From Isotricha intestinalis (Eukaryota; Ciliophora; Litostomatea; Vestibuliferida; Isotrichidae), in the NCBI GenBank assembly GCA_023807065.1, contig JAJJLU010004098.1:1-18819 (forward strand): 18,819 nucleotides of DNA. The letters run 5' to 3'. The position numbers and the translations under genes are program-made. Shown here in pieces: positions 1 through 10,927 of this stretch (position 1 is the first letter of the stretch; every line of letters begins with the position of its first letter). Under the pieces are notes generated by a model, which did no database searches, was not told the DNA's origin, and worked only from the letters and a program-made list of their open reading frames with translations.

Positions 1-1899
1 TATTCAATTTGAATGAAGATATTGGGTTTCCCCAAATTAAATCATTACCTCCTAATGTTATAATTTTTTCTTTTGAAATTATTTGAAGATCTTTTATTTC
101 TTGTTCAATAATTGGTGTCTTTTTTAATATTACATCTTCATTTTCTGTTAAAAGTTTATTTATTTTATTAATGATATTCCCTTTAAATATTTCTAATTCT
201 TTTTTAATAGTTAATTTTGATAATGAATTTCTTATTTGTTTTAATTTTGATTGAGCAATTTTCAATTTTTTACTTTTATCTTCATCTTTAATTTTATTTT
301 CTATTTTTTCTAATTGTTCATTTAAAATTTGAAGACATTTATTATAAAATTCCTCTGGCCAAGAAAATTCTTTTATTATTTTTAAATCAGATATTTCTTT
401 TCTAATTTGACTTTGATAATTTTTATACTCTTCTTCTCTTAATTTTTCTTCAATTTCTTTTCCAATTATATGCTTCCAAAGAAAACTTTGGTCATTAAAG
501 AAAAAGTTCATTTTTTCAGTGAATTCAAAATAATTTTCAATTTGATAAGTCTCTGTTAAACAATCATAAAATTTTTCTTTAATAATTTTAAAGATAAGTT
601 TTTCAAATGGAATGAAATTTATAATTAAATAGTTTAAAACTTCAGAATCTGGTTTGAATGAATAAAGTAATGTCCAAATTTTAGGAATAATACTATTATT
701 AGTTAAGAATAAATTGGAAGATAAAAATTTTTTTTCTGAAACTAAATCATAATCATCTCTATCAAAAGAAGCCAAAATATGTTTTATATTATCTGGATCA
801 ATTTGTCCTGCATTTTGAGTAATAAACTTTAAAAAATGAATTGTAGTCTTTTTATTTACATATTCATCACTTGTGAGCAAATTTATATCTTTCAATTCTT
901 TTTTACCTTTCACAGACTTATATATTTTCACACAACTTTTTTTGGATAAATATATATTTTTTTCTTCATTTAATTTCAGTATTGGGAATAATCTATCATA
1001 TTGTATAAAACCAAAAATAAAAGGTATTTGTTCTTTATCAAAGATTAAAATAAAATTTGTTTTATTGTTATATAATTCAATCATCATTTTTATATAATAG
1101 AAAGAAATTTCAAAATCATTTCCTTTACATTCTTTATTAAACTTATTATATGGAAAAATTGTTTCTATAAAATTTAACATTTGATGATGTTCCTTACAAA
1201 AACTAACTAATTCTTTTAAAGATTTTTTATTTTTAAAAATAACAAGAGAATTTAAATGTATCAATAACTGATTTATTTCAGGATAATATAAAAAAGGATA
1301 CATACAATATCCAAAATTATTTTTTCCTTTAGTAGTTAATTTTTCTAATAATCTGAATTTTAATAAAATTGGTTTAAGAGAATTAATTCTTAATAATTCA
1401 TCAGAATTCATTTTATATCCTTTATTTTCTGCTTTTACTGAACCAATATTTTCTAATAATTCATTATAGATTTTATTAACAATTGTAATTTGATAAAATG
1501 AATAAAGAAATTCTTTTGGTAAATTTGAAACTTTTAATAAATTAATTGTATCTTCTATTTGATCTTTTATATATTTTAAATTTCCTTCTTCGATTGGAAC
1601 ATCTAAACAAACTTTAACAAAATTTCCAAATTGAAAATTAAATGAAGATGTATTATTTACTGATGAAATTTGAATTTCTTTTAATATTTTGACAATTTCA
1701 GGAAACATTTCTTCTTCACTAATAATATTTGCAGTTAAAATTAAATTTTGTTTTTTTTGAAATACATTATAAATATCTTCTTTAAATTTATTTTTTGTAT
1801 ATAAACTATTATTTTCTTTTATTTGTGCTTCAGTTGGGTCAATTAATGAATTAAAATAATAAAATGTTAACATAGATTTTAACCACTTTATCGTTTGTT
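1..1899 (-). CDS. Post-AAA helical linker of the giant AAA protein (partial)
   Basis: The frame entered at 2353 stays open without a single stop to base 1; I read every codon. After the AAA6 lid (YIEQMAGGIKITPRNLAF near 1920-2000) the sequence has no P-loop. It is rich in Leu, Ile, Lys, Glu and Asn in helical patterns, including a probable coiled coil at about 200-450 (EEKLREEEYKNYQSQIRKEI and the following heptads). In midasin a long linker of this kind follows the AAA ring and leads to the acidic region and the MIDAS domain. The end of the gene lies beyond the left edge. No introns are needed. Confidence 0.75.
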
Positions 1900-4800
1900 C
1901 AACATTTGTATCATCAAATTTGTTTTTGTTTCTATCTGTTGTTATAAAAGCTAAATTTCTTGGTGTTATTTTAATTCCTCCAGCCATTTGTTCAATATAC
2001 TTTTCACTAATTTTTGAAGAAAAAATATGAATTGCAGCTATTTTCGAACTTAATATATTCCATACATTTTTATCAGCTTTTTTAGATATCTTCATTGAAT
2101 GATATAATATTGTTGCTGTATCAGATTGAGAATTATCTATTGATGGTAAAGTGAATGTTATACATTTATTAAATAAAACTGGTTCTAATATTTTTGAACC
2201 TTTATTAAAAGGATTATAAATAATAAAAAGTTGAAAGTTTTCTTTAATATCTTTTGAAGTAATATATATTCCTTTTCCTGATTCATAAACACTTAATTCT
2301 GGATTTTCACCACAAAGAGGAGTAATTTTTTCTGGAATTTGAGAAGGAGCCATTCAATTCCATCTAATATTACCCATTTTCCTTTTTCTTTTATAATTGA
2401 ATCAATAAATACTGAATCAATATGAGTAAATCTACTTGGAGGTGAAGTAATAATAAAAATTTTTCTTCTTGCTTTTTTTAATATTTTAATCGTTTCTTCA
2501 TCAATATTATCTTCTTCAAGTTTTTTATCTATTTTTGAAATAATCTTTTTATAATGTTTCAATTCCATTTCATTGAAATGTTTTTTATATTTAATAATTT
2601 TTTTTACTTTTTTATAAGATTTAGATATTTGTAACTTTTCATTTTCATCAAAATCACTTTTTATAATTTCTTGACCAGTTAAAATTGATATTCCAGTATT
2701 AGAATTCATTTGATATAAATTTGTTTCTTGACCTAATAAAGTAGAAAAAACATTTATTAAATATGATTTACCAGAGGCAGTGGCTCCTTGTATAATAGGT
2801 GTTTTTTTTGCAATAATACAACAAACAAGAAAAATGAAACAATGTTTTTGAGATTTTGTTAAAGTATTAAATAATTGTTTACATTTTTTAATTTTAATTT
2901 TTGATGGATCATTAACTTTTACACGAATTGATTCTTTAGATTCTTTTTCCAATTTAATAACTAAATGTTTTTTATCTTCATCATAATCAATAATAGGTAA
3001 GAATTGAATATTTTTTAATAAATTTAATTTTTCTATAATTTGATTAATATTTTCTTCTTGTGAAAAATGATATGCAAAAATAAATAACATAATAAGTAAT
3101 TGATTAATTTGTGGAACAGATTCTCTAAAATCTATATATTTTTTTATATCATTTAATGAGAAAGGAATTTCATTTGAAGCATCCATTGAAAATAATTTGG
3201 CTAATAAAAATTTATTAGCAAAATCTTTTGCTTCAGATTCTTTTGCGTTTTGAAATTGTTCTTCAAAATAAGAATTGTCTTTTAATTTTTTATCAACTTC
3301 AGATTCTGTGATTATACCATTATCAATTAAATAATTTCTTGTATATTTCTTATTTTCTTCTTCTCCAAAATTCATTCTTGAGAATAAATTTAATATTATT
3401 TTTAAAATATCATCTGGAGATGGATTTTCAACAATATGATAAATACAATTAGTTAATATTCCAGTAGGGATTTTATCTTTATTAATATTATCTCTTCCTT
3501 TATTAAATACTCCTATTATATTCATATTTCCTTTATTTAAAGTAGAACCATTTGGAAGTAGAATTTTTGCCCCTGGTGTAAAAATTGAACTTAATATATC
3601 AAGAACAGCAGGTGAAGCATTATTAATACCTTGAAATAAAATAAGTTTCTTTGGATAATCATTAGTACATTGAATTGCTTTATATAATTCAGTTTCTTGA
3701 TTTTTTACAATAATTTCTCCTTCTTCTGATTTTTCTATAATAATCTTTAATAATAAATCATCAACTTTTGTTGATTTTGATATTACAATATTAATAATCT
3801 CTAAACCTAAGTTTTTAGCTAAATAATGAATTGCTGTTTGTTTTCCTTGTCCTGCTTCACCTTCTAATATTACTGGAATTTTCAAACTTAATCCAAAATG
3901 AAGAACATCACATATTTCTGAAAATTTTTTTGTAAAAAATATTTTCTTATCATCTAATTCTATAGCTTTTTGATATGAAAACATCTTTAACTTATATATT
4001 TTAGATTCTAAATATTGTATTCCTTGTTTTCTAGATTTTTCTGGATCTTCAAATGGATATTTTCCATCTTCATAATCAGGAATATTATTCAAATTAAAAT
4101 CATTTTTGAATTTTATTATTTGATTTTCTCTTCGTTCAATTAATCCTTTCTGTAAAATATATAAGCTATATTTAAATTTGTTTCATGTATATCTTTATTT
4201 AAGTTATCTAAACGTTTACAAATTTCTAAACAATTTAATAATTCACTTAAATTGAAATTAGGAGTAAGTTTTTTTATTTTATTAATATCTTCATTTTCAG
4301 CTGCAGAGCTTTCTAAAACTACTTGTTCTTCTTCTTCATTATATGCTTCACATGCAATAACTGTAAACGAGATAAAAGAGCTTCAGATAATTTTAATTCA
4401 TCTCCTGGTTTACATGTTGCAATTACTCTAAAATCTTTATTAAAATCTCTTAATTCTTTTTCTTCTTTTGTTGTTAATGTTCCTGGAATATCTTCTACTA
4501 AAGTTAAATTATGCTTTCCTGAAAATAATTCATTAAATCTTTCTAATACAATTGTTTTCACTTGAGGCATATCTTTTAAAATTAAAGATTTTCTATTTAA
4601 AATTGCTGATAAAATTAATCCTGGTTTAAATTCTATTTGCATATTTATTAAACTTTTTTCATTCATTTTTTCTTCTGAAAATAATTTCTTTTTCAAAATA
4701 TCACAAGCAGTATAAAATGAAAAATCTTCTTTATTGGGTAAATGATCTTTAATTTTTTTTTCAATTTCATTTTTATTTTCTTCCCAATTATCAATTTTAT

Positions 4801-7800
4801 TTATGTCAATATCAATATTATTTATATCTAATATTTCATAAATTAATCTTAAACAGAATTTTTTATCTTCAATAGGTGGATAAAAGAATGAAGCACCTAA
4901 TAATTGTGGAATTGTAGATTCTTGATTTAATGATACTACATCTGCATTTTTTAAAATCATTTTTGCAGCAAATGTTTTATAACAAGTTGGCCCAGAAAGT
5001 AATAATGGTTCATCATAATTAGATAATTTCATTTTAAATAAAGCTTCTAAAAAATTTGGTAATTTTGAAAATTTTTCTAATGTGTTTCTTTTTTTCACTT
5101 TATTTTCCTTATTCCTTGTATTATTTTCTTCTATTTTATCTAAAAATATTAATGAATTATTTTTTTTAATATAATATCTTCTAATTTGTGTTTTAGGATC
5201 CAATTCATTAATTAATTCAGCATCATTAAATATAACATCATTTAATTCTTTTTCATCAATTGTATCTTCAAATATTTCTTTTAATGCTTTAATCAATTTA
5301 TCAATATTATCTTCATTTATTTGATCTTTTGAAGTAGAAGATAATGCATAAAATAAAAGATTTATAGCAGTATTTACATTTTTAAAATTTTCAGATTGAG
5401 TTTTTTGATTTTTTATTCTAGACAATATTTTATTTATATCTCTTAATGACCAAGGTTGTGGAGATAAATTATCTTTATTAATTTTAATCATAAAATCTCC
5501 ACAAAATTTTGCTTCTTTATCATTTAATCTATTTTTGTCATATTTCGAATACAATGAGTTATTTAAAGAAGAACAAATTGATTCAATTTCTTCTTTTGAT
5601 TGTTCAGGGTAAACAATTTTTCTTAATTTAATTTTGATTTTATCTGGTAATTCATTTCTACCAAAAGTTCCAACATCATTTTGACAAATAATAAAAAAGA
5701 AATTTGGATTAATTAAAGCATTTCCTTCAATTCCAGGAATAATTAAATCTTGATTAAAACATAGTTCTAAAACAGGTGAAACTGATTTCATATTCAATTC
5801 AGAAGAAATGTTAAATTCATCAGCAATATATACTTTACCTTCTGTTATGGCTAAACTTAAACTTCCTTCTTTAAAAATTACTTCTGAATCACTTATTGTA
5901 GTTGTTCCATAAAAATCATTTGGTTTAGTACTAGAATGATGAATGTGAATATAAAATGAAATTTTTTGATTTAATATTATTCCTCTTATTTCTGCAATTG
6001 CTCGAGCTGCAGTAGTTTTTCCTGATCCAGGAGGACTTACTACGTATAAATATAAATTAATCAATGAAGAAATATAAACTGTTAAAACAAATTTTTTTAA
6101 ACTTTCAGAATTTTCAAAAAAATACTTTTCATATTTTTCACTATCTTTTCCTTTCATTTTCTTATTATTTTTTTCAATTAATTCTTCTAATAAAACATCT
6201 TTTATACTCTTACTTATTTCAATTTCTTCTGTATTGTCTCTGAATAATAATTCGAAAACTGTATTTATTATATCATCAATTGTTATATTTGCTTTTTCAT
6301 ATTTTATTTGTTTAAAAAAAGTTTGCTTTAATTTCATAATTCCATAACAAAATCTATTTAAAGAACTAATTGTTCTTAAATGAGAATATTTGGTTGATGT
6401 TTTTTCTTCCTTTTTCTCAGGTAAAATTTTTATTTTTTGAATTATTTTTTGAATCATATCTTTTTCTTTGATTAAAAATTCTTTTTCTTTTTTAATGGTT
6501 TCTTCTTTAGTTTCAATTTTATTTTCTTCATTCCCATTTTCTACTTCATTTTCTTCATTTTCATCTTCATCAGATTCAAATTCAATTCCTTCTAAATTTT
6601 TTTGTTGGTTTTCATCTAATTCATTTTTTTTATTATTTGGGATCTTTGTAAATAAAATAAACATATTAGCTATTAATTTTGAAAGATTCTCATCAGTTAT
6701 ATTTTCTATTTGATTTTCTAAAACAATTAAATCAAATCTATTTACAAAAGCAGGAGACATATCTTTTAAATTATTTATATTACAAGTGCATATCATTCTA
6801 AAATTTGGATGTATTGGAATTCTTAATTTTTCAGTATTTTCTGGTAAATCAAAATATTGTTCATCTTTATTATTTTTTTTATCTAATAAACCATTTAATC
6901 TTTCACCTACTGTAGCATTTGCTTCATTTATACAATCAAGAACAATTGTTTTCCCTTTTTCAATTGCTTCTACAAGAAATCCAGGTATAAATTTTAAAAT
7001 TTCATTACTTTTAACATTATCACTTTTAGGACATGGTTTTGTTTGACCAATCAAATCTGAACATTGTAAATTTTTAGTGCATAAACAAAGACAATTATTA
7101 TTTTGTTTTATATCTAAATTTTGTTCTTTATTTATAATATTATTAAAACATTCAGCACACCATTTTGCTACTTGTGTTATACCACTTTCATCTTCTCCAA
7201 CTATAATTGCATTTCTTTCATTTCTTAAAGAAAATAATACTGAAGAAACAGCTTCACATAAATTATTATTAGAATAACAAACAGGAAATTCTTCTGGTAA
7301 AGATAATATTGATGGTTGTAATGTTTTTAAGGTTTTATAATTTTTTAATTTTTCTTTTAATTTTTCTTTCATTTTTTTTGAGTATCTTGCACCATAAACA
7401 GTCATAATTGTATCATATTTATTTTTATTTTGAGCAAGTGCTCTTATCACTCCTTCTATTTCTCTGATAGTAAAACATTGAACATCATCAATTAAATTTG
7501 TCTCTTCCTGCCAATCCATATGAAAACTTACAATATCAGTTAAAAATTCATCATTATCTATATAATTATTTTGTTTTGCAAGTCCCTTTGTAATATCAAT
7601 TAATTCTTCTTTAGTAAAATTTGGAAAATTTATTTTTTGAAATCTTGATAAAAAACCTATTCCCAATTCTTGTCTTTTATTTGCAAATGCTCCTTTGTTT
7701 GGATTTTGAGTTGCAATAATTCCAAATCTTTTATTCATTTTATATTTTTCTAAAATTTTACCTGATGATTCAACACTTAATACTTTACTATCAAGGGCTT

Positions 7801-9682
7801 GTTGAATACATTCAAGAACTTCTCTTGGAGCTAAATTAATTTCATCTAAAAGAATTTTATGACCTTTTGTATATGCTCTAAAAAATTGTCCTTCTTCAAC
7901 TTTAAGTCCTGATGCAGAATTATTATCTCCAGTAAATTTAACAAGTAAATCATCTATTTTTGTTTCTGCACTAAGATTAAATCTTAATAAAGAATCATCA
8001 TATTCTGAATCTTTATTTAATATTTGTGTTATATATTCACATGCTATTAAAGTTGTTCTTGTCTTTGATGTTCCTGTTGGTCCTTCTAATAAAACTGGAA
8101 TTCCATTTAAAATATAATGAATAAGCATCGCCATTCTTTCACATGATTTTTCTGTTAAAACATATCCTCTTTCATTAAAAAAATCTTCATATTTTCTAAG
8201 TTCATTTTTACTTTCTTCAAGAATATCAAATTCATTTTTTATTTTTTTATCTGCTTCTTCAATAAATTGTTCTGTTGAAATTTTTTGCTCAGAATCTTTA
8301 TTATCTTTTAAAAAACCATTTTTATTTATAGATTGAATATTTGGCTTAATCACATGAATATTTGTTATACATTCATATTCTGTTTTTTCTTTTGTTTCTT
8401 TTTTTTTATCATTTTTTTTTTTCTCTTTTTGTTTAATATTTGTTTTCACTTTATAACTTTAGTTTTTTTATCACCAATTTCTTCTTCTTCGTCTTCATCA
8501 TTTGATTTTTGTTTTTTAACTTTATTTTCTTTTTCTTCTTTTTTTTTTTTATTTATTCCATTTTTTTCCTCTTTTTCTTCATTTAAATTTTTTTTTATTG
8601 ATTCTTTTCTTTTTACAGATCGCTCTTTATTTTTATTTATTTTTTCTTCTTCTTCATCTTCTGATTCATTTTTATTTTTCTTTTTACTTTTAGATTTTCT
8701 TTTTTTATCAGTTTCATCTTCCTCATCTTCATTTTCTGATTCATTTTTATTTTTACTTTTAGACTTTCTTTTTTTATCACTTTCATCTTCCTCATCTTCA
8801 TCTTCTGATTCATTTTTATTTTTATTTTTACTTTTTGATTTTCTTATTTTATCAGTTTCATCTTCATCTTCATCTTTATCTTGATCTTCTTCTTCATTTT
8901 TCTTTTTCATTTTACTTTTAGACTTTCTTTTTTTATCACTTTCATCTTCTTCTTCTTCATCTTCCTCATCTTCATTTTCTGATTCATTTTTATTTTTATT
9001 TTTACTTTTTGATTTTCTTATTTTATCAGTTTCATCTTCATCTTCTTCTTCTTCTTCTTCTTCTTTTTTCTTTTTCTTTTTACTTTTAGACTTTCTTTTT
9101 TTATCAGTTTCATTTTCTTCATCTTCATCTTCTGATTCATTTTTATTTTTCTTTTTACTTTTAGATTTTTTTTTTTTATCATTTTCATCTTCATCTTCAT
9201 CTTCATCTTCTTTTTTCTTTTTCTTTTTCTTTTTCTTTTTACTTTTAGATTTTCTTTTATCTTCTGAATCATCATTATTATCTTCATCTTCATTATTTTT
9301 CTTTTTGTTTCTACTTTTAGATTTTCTTTTATCTTCTAAATCATTTTCTTCTTCAGATTCATTTTTCTTTTTATTTTTACTTTTTTTTTTGTCATCTTCT
9401 GATTTATTTTTATTTTTCTTTTGATTTTATTTTATTATCATTTTCATCTTCTTTATTATTTTTTTTCTTTTTAGAATTCTTTTTATCATCTTCTTCTTCT
9501 TCATTCAATTTTTGTTTATTTTCTTCATCTGAATTATTTTTTTCTACTTTGCTTTTTCGTCTTTTTTTTTTTGAAGTTGAAATCTCATCTTCTTCACTTC
9601 CTTCATCTGATTTAGATGATTCTTTTCTTTCTTTTAATTTCATATTTTCATTATCCACATCCAAAGTGTAATTATTTGACAT
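1..9682 (-). CDS. Giant six-module AAA (midasin-like, dynein-related) protein gene, 3' end outside window, five apparent frameshifts
   Basis: One gene is read from ATG at 9682 leftwards to the window edge. About 3,220 codons are visible and the stop lies outside. Order of parts: charged tandem-repeat N-terminus (9682-8453), AAA1 to AAA4 (8449-4366), AAA5 and AAA6 (about 4090-1900), helical linker (to 1). Six AAA modules in one chain, each with P-loop, Walker B and sensor-1-like strands, are the plan of midasin, dynein and RNF213; the 'LLEGPTGTSKT' and 'LLDEIN' style is the dynein-related (AAA_5) subfamily. If it is midasin, its role would be ATP-driven removal of assembly factors from pre-60S ribosomes. 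That is inference: the diagnostic D/E-rich tail and C-terminal MIDAS domain would lie outside the window. Frame changes fall near 9421, 8452, 4366, 4164 and 2354, all in A/T runs. Each one-base correction gives continuous, family-like protein. Certain as a hexa-AAA gene; identity as midasin uncertain. Confidence 0.8.
1900..4365 (-). CDS. AAA5-AAA6 segment of the giant AAA protein
   Basis: From 4365 the chain reads CEAYNEEEEQVVLESSAAEN and on to about 4166. There a missing base in a T run (4163-4164 on the plus strand, AA) moves it into the frame that runs to 2356. No true start exists here: the first codon of the open stretch at 4092 is TTG, and protein-like sequence (LIERRENQIIKFKNDFNL) continues upstream of it. 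AAA5: P-loop GEAGQGKQT at 3835-3861, Walker B place LILFQGINNAS with no Asp-Glu pair, sensor NIIGVFNKG. AAA6: P-loop GATASGKS at 2764-2787, Walker B WVILDGIE near 2362-2385. The frame then closes falsely at 2293. One extra A at 2353-2354 gives GIEMAPSQIPEKITPLCGEN, a smooth AAA continuation, followed by the sensor LFIIYNPFNKG and a helical lid to about 1900. Confidence 0.8.
4366..8449 (-). CDS. AAA1-AAA4 segment of the giant AAA protein
   Basis: About 1,360 codons. AAA1: P-loop GPTGTSKT at 8060-8083, Walker B KILLDEIN near 7840-7860, sensor-1 GIIATQNPN near 7700, then FLSRFQKI, which contains the arginine-finger position. AAA2: the P-loop place reads GEDESGIT (7175-7198), so the lysine is missing; Walker B is IVLDCINEA and the sensor MICTCNINN. 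AAA3: SPPGSGKT at 6014-6037, Walker B VYIADEFN, sensor FFFIICQND. AAA4: a short loop GPTCYKT near 4972-4993, Walker B SLILKDMP, sensor RVIATCKPGD. An acidic Glu/Asn insert of about 60 residues lies between AAA2 and AAA3 (around 6480-6640). The frame as given starts with a GTG at 8449 that is not a real start. At the left end it closes on a false stop at 4319; with one more base in the A run at 4365-4367 it reads on as ...LLSRFTVIACEAYNEEEE, a standard AAA ending. By family knowledge AAA1 and AAA3 should bind ATP and AAA2 should not hydrolyse it. Confidence 0.85.
8453..9682 (-). CDS. N-terminal charged repeat region of the giant AAA protein
   Basis: The ATG at 9682 opens 'MSNNYTLDVDNENMKLKERK', followed by about 390 residues built almost only from Lys, Arg, Ser, Asn, Glu and Asp. 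The frame is continuous from 9682 to 9424. An extra A at 9421-9424 shifts it, and it is then open again from 9420 to a TGA at 8446. I attach this region to the AAA chain for two reasons. One missing base in the A run near 8452 joins the frames. Also, without the join the AAA frame has no ATG until about 105 codons after 8449, just before the first P-loop, which would discard protein-like sequence. The basic blocks (KRKSKSK) look like nuclear or nucleolar localisation signals alternating with acidic tracts, as in Nopp140-type and KKE/D-tailed nucleolar proteins. An independent charged protein ending at 8446 remains possible. Confidence 0.65.
8640..9420 (-). repeat. Degenerate tandem repeat coding for basic/acidic blocks
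   Basis: About nine to ten imperfect units of roughly 60-90 bp occur in tandem. On the minus strand each codes for D-K-K/I-R-K-S-K-S-K, then Asn/Lys spacers, then NESE plus a run of Glu/Asp. All units between 9420 and 8640 are in the same frame, with lengths that differ by multiples of three. The longest Lys run is near 9181-9230, where AAA and AAG alternate. Unit length varies mainly in the GAA/GAT and AAA/AAG runs, which suggests growth by slippage or unequal crossover under selection for frame. Confidence 0.8.
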
Positions 9683-10927
9683 TTCAATTAAAAGATTGAA
9701 AACTAAATTAACTATTTTAAAAATTTATGATTGAAATAAAATTATGGTTTTAAATAGATATACCCTTAATTATTTAAATATATATATTTTTTAAATTATT
9801 TATTTTTATATGTTTTAATTCAATGTTTTTATTTTTAATTCAAAATATATAAAAAATGAAAATATTTGTATATGAATAAAGCTTAAAATCAAAGCTATAC
9901 CCATTTAAAAATAATAATTTGGGAATCTAGTATAAGGAATTAGGTAAATCTGAAATATTATAACATTTTTTGGAATAACAGACTTTTGATTTAATCAAAG
10001 TGAAAATAAATATATCGTTTAATTGTTCCTTTATTTATAAATTATGTAAATTGTCCTATTGATTTTGATATAATGAGAAATTTATCATACCTTATTTAAA
10101 TTAAAAAAATAAATATGATAATTATTAAAAATATAAATAATTTGATTTAAATTTAAATAACCCAATTAATAATCTATGAAAATCATTTTAATCAATTTTA
10201 TACCTTTTTTTATTATATATTAAAAATGATAATGACATATTATGTAAATATATGATAAACATTTCTGTTTTTAAAAGTCATAAAAAAATTATTTTATTAA
10301 TAAAAGAAATTACTTTCATTAAAGAAAAATAAGAAAGTAAACAAAACAATTTTTTATAAAATTTAAGTATAACTATTTATAGTAATAATGAATTAATTCC
10401 TTTTCTTTTTTCAAAAAAAGAAATAGAATTATATATTGTGATTCCAAATATATTTATTGATTTTATTCAATTTGTTATTTATCTAATAAGTATTTAAATA
10501 TAAAATAAAAATTCATATTAATATTTGATTTATTCCTTTAATCCATTATGAAGCTATAATTATAAATATTTTTTGGGAAAGAAAGTGATGTTCATTTATA
10601 TGATAATAGAAATAAAGATATGATTCAAAAATAAGGGATATAAAAAATTAACAATTTCTTATCTTTATAATAAATATTCATAAAAAAAAGGGAAAAATTA
10701 AAGATTTATACTTTTAACAAATATTTTTTTTCAAAAGAAATTTATAATAAGTATCACTATATTTTAAAATAATTTAATTTATAATTCATATGTTAAAATC
10801 AAGAAAATAATAAGTAAATAATTAATAATGTAAAAAATAAATATTTATAAATTATTCATTAATATCAATATATAATTTTTATCTTAAATTAAAAAATAAA
10901 AAGGACAGTTTAAAAGTTTTTCTTAAT
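9683..10927. other. Gene-free A/T-rich intergenic region, 1.25 kb
   Basis: This lies between the start of the giant AAA gene (9682) and the stop of the Myb gene (10928), both on the minus strand. I see no open frame of coding character, no tRNA-like cloverleaf and no snRNA-like sequence. It must hold the promoter of the AAA gene on its left and the 3' flank of the Myb gene on its right. The bases just before the AAA ATG read TTTTAATTGAAATG, the same A-rich lead seen before other starts here. Poly-A and poly-T runs are common, with one clear short inverted repeat at 10402-10423. Confidence 0.6.
10402..10423. repeat. Short A/T inverted repeat (hairpin)
   Basis: TTTCTTTTTT, one C, then AAAAAAAGAAA can fold into a stem of about ten pairs with a tiny loop. 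It lies about 500 bp downstream of the Myb stop. In such A/T-rich DNA a stem made of homopolymers can arise by chance, so no function is claimed. Confidence 0.35.

Noticed and set aside
873..1097. 74-codon plus-strand frame
   Set aside because: It lies fully opposite the open linker frame of the giant gene and has Phe/Ile/Ser composition typical of antisense A/T-rich coding DNA.
4323..7277. Four short plus-strand frames (4323-4565, 6468-6713, 6786-7046, 7077-7277)
   Set aside because: All lie opposite the AAA1-AAA4 coding segment and show no domain or start context.
2354..8452. Programmed ribosomal frameshifting at the four missing-base sites
   Set aside because: The sites share no slippery heptamer or stop-codon context and differ in sequence. 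Four such events in one message, with an opposite one near 9421, is much less likely than indel error or decay.
8333..8884. 183-codon plus-strand frame rich in Ser and Phe
   Set aside because: It is the antisense of the GAA/GAT/AAA repeats (TTC/ATC/TTT read as Phe, Ser and Leu), with no independent protein character.
9018..9293. 91-codon minus-strand frame reading KMKMKMK
   Set aside because: It is the shifted frame of GAAGAT repeats. The frame continuous with the flanking KRKSKSK/EDED text has no stop across the same bases, so this one is a shadow.
8640..9420. CRISPR-like array
   Set aside because: The repeats are degenerate, contiguous, coding and without unique spacers; the genome is eukaryotic.
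9683..10927. tRNA or snRNA gene in the long spacer
   Set aside because: No T-loop GTTCGA-type block, no paired acceptor stem and no Sm-site context could be found by eye; G and C are too sparse.
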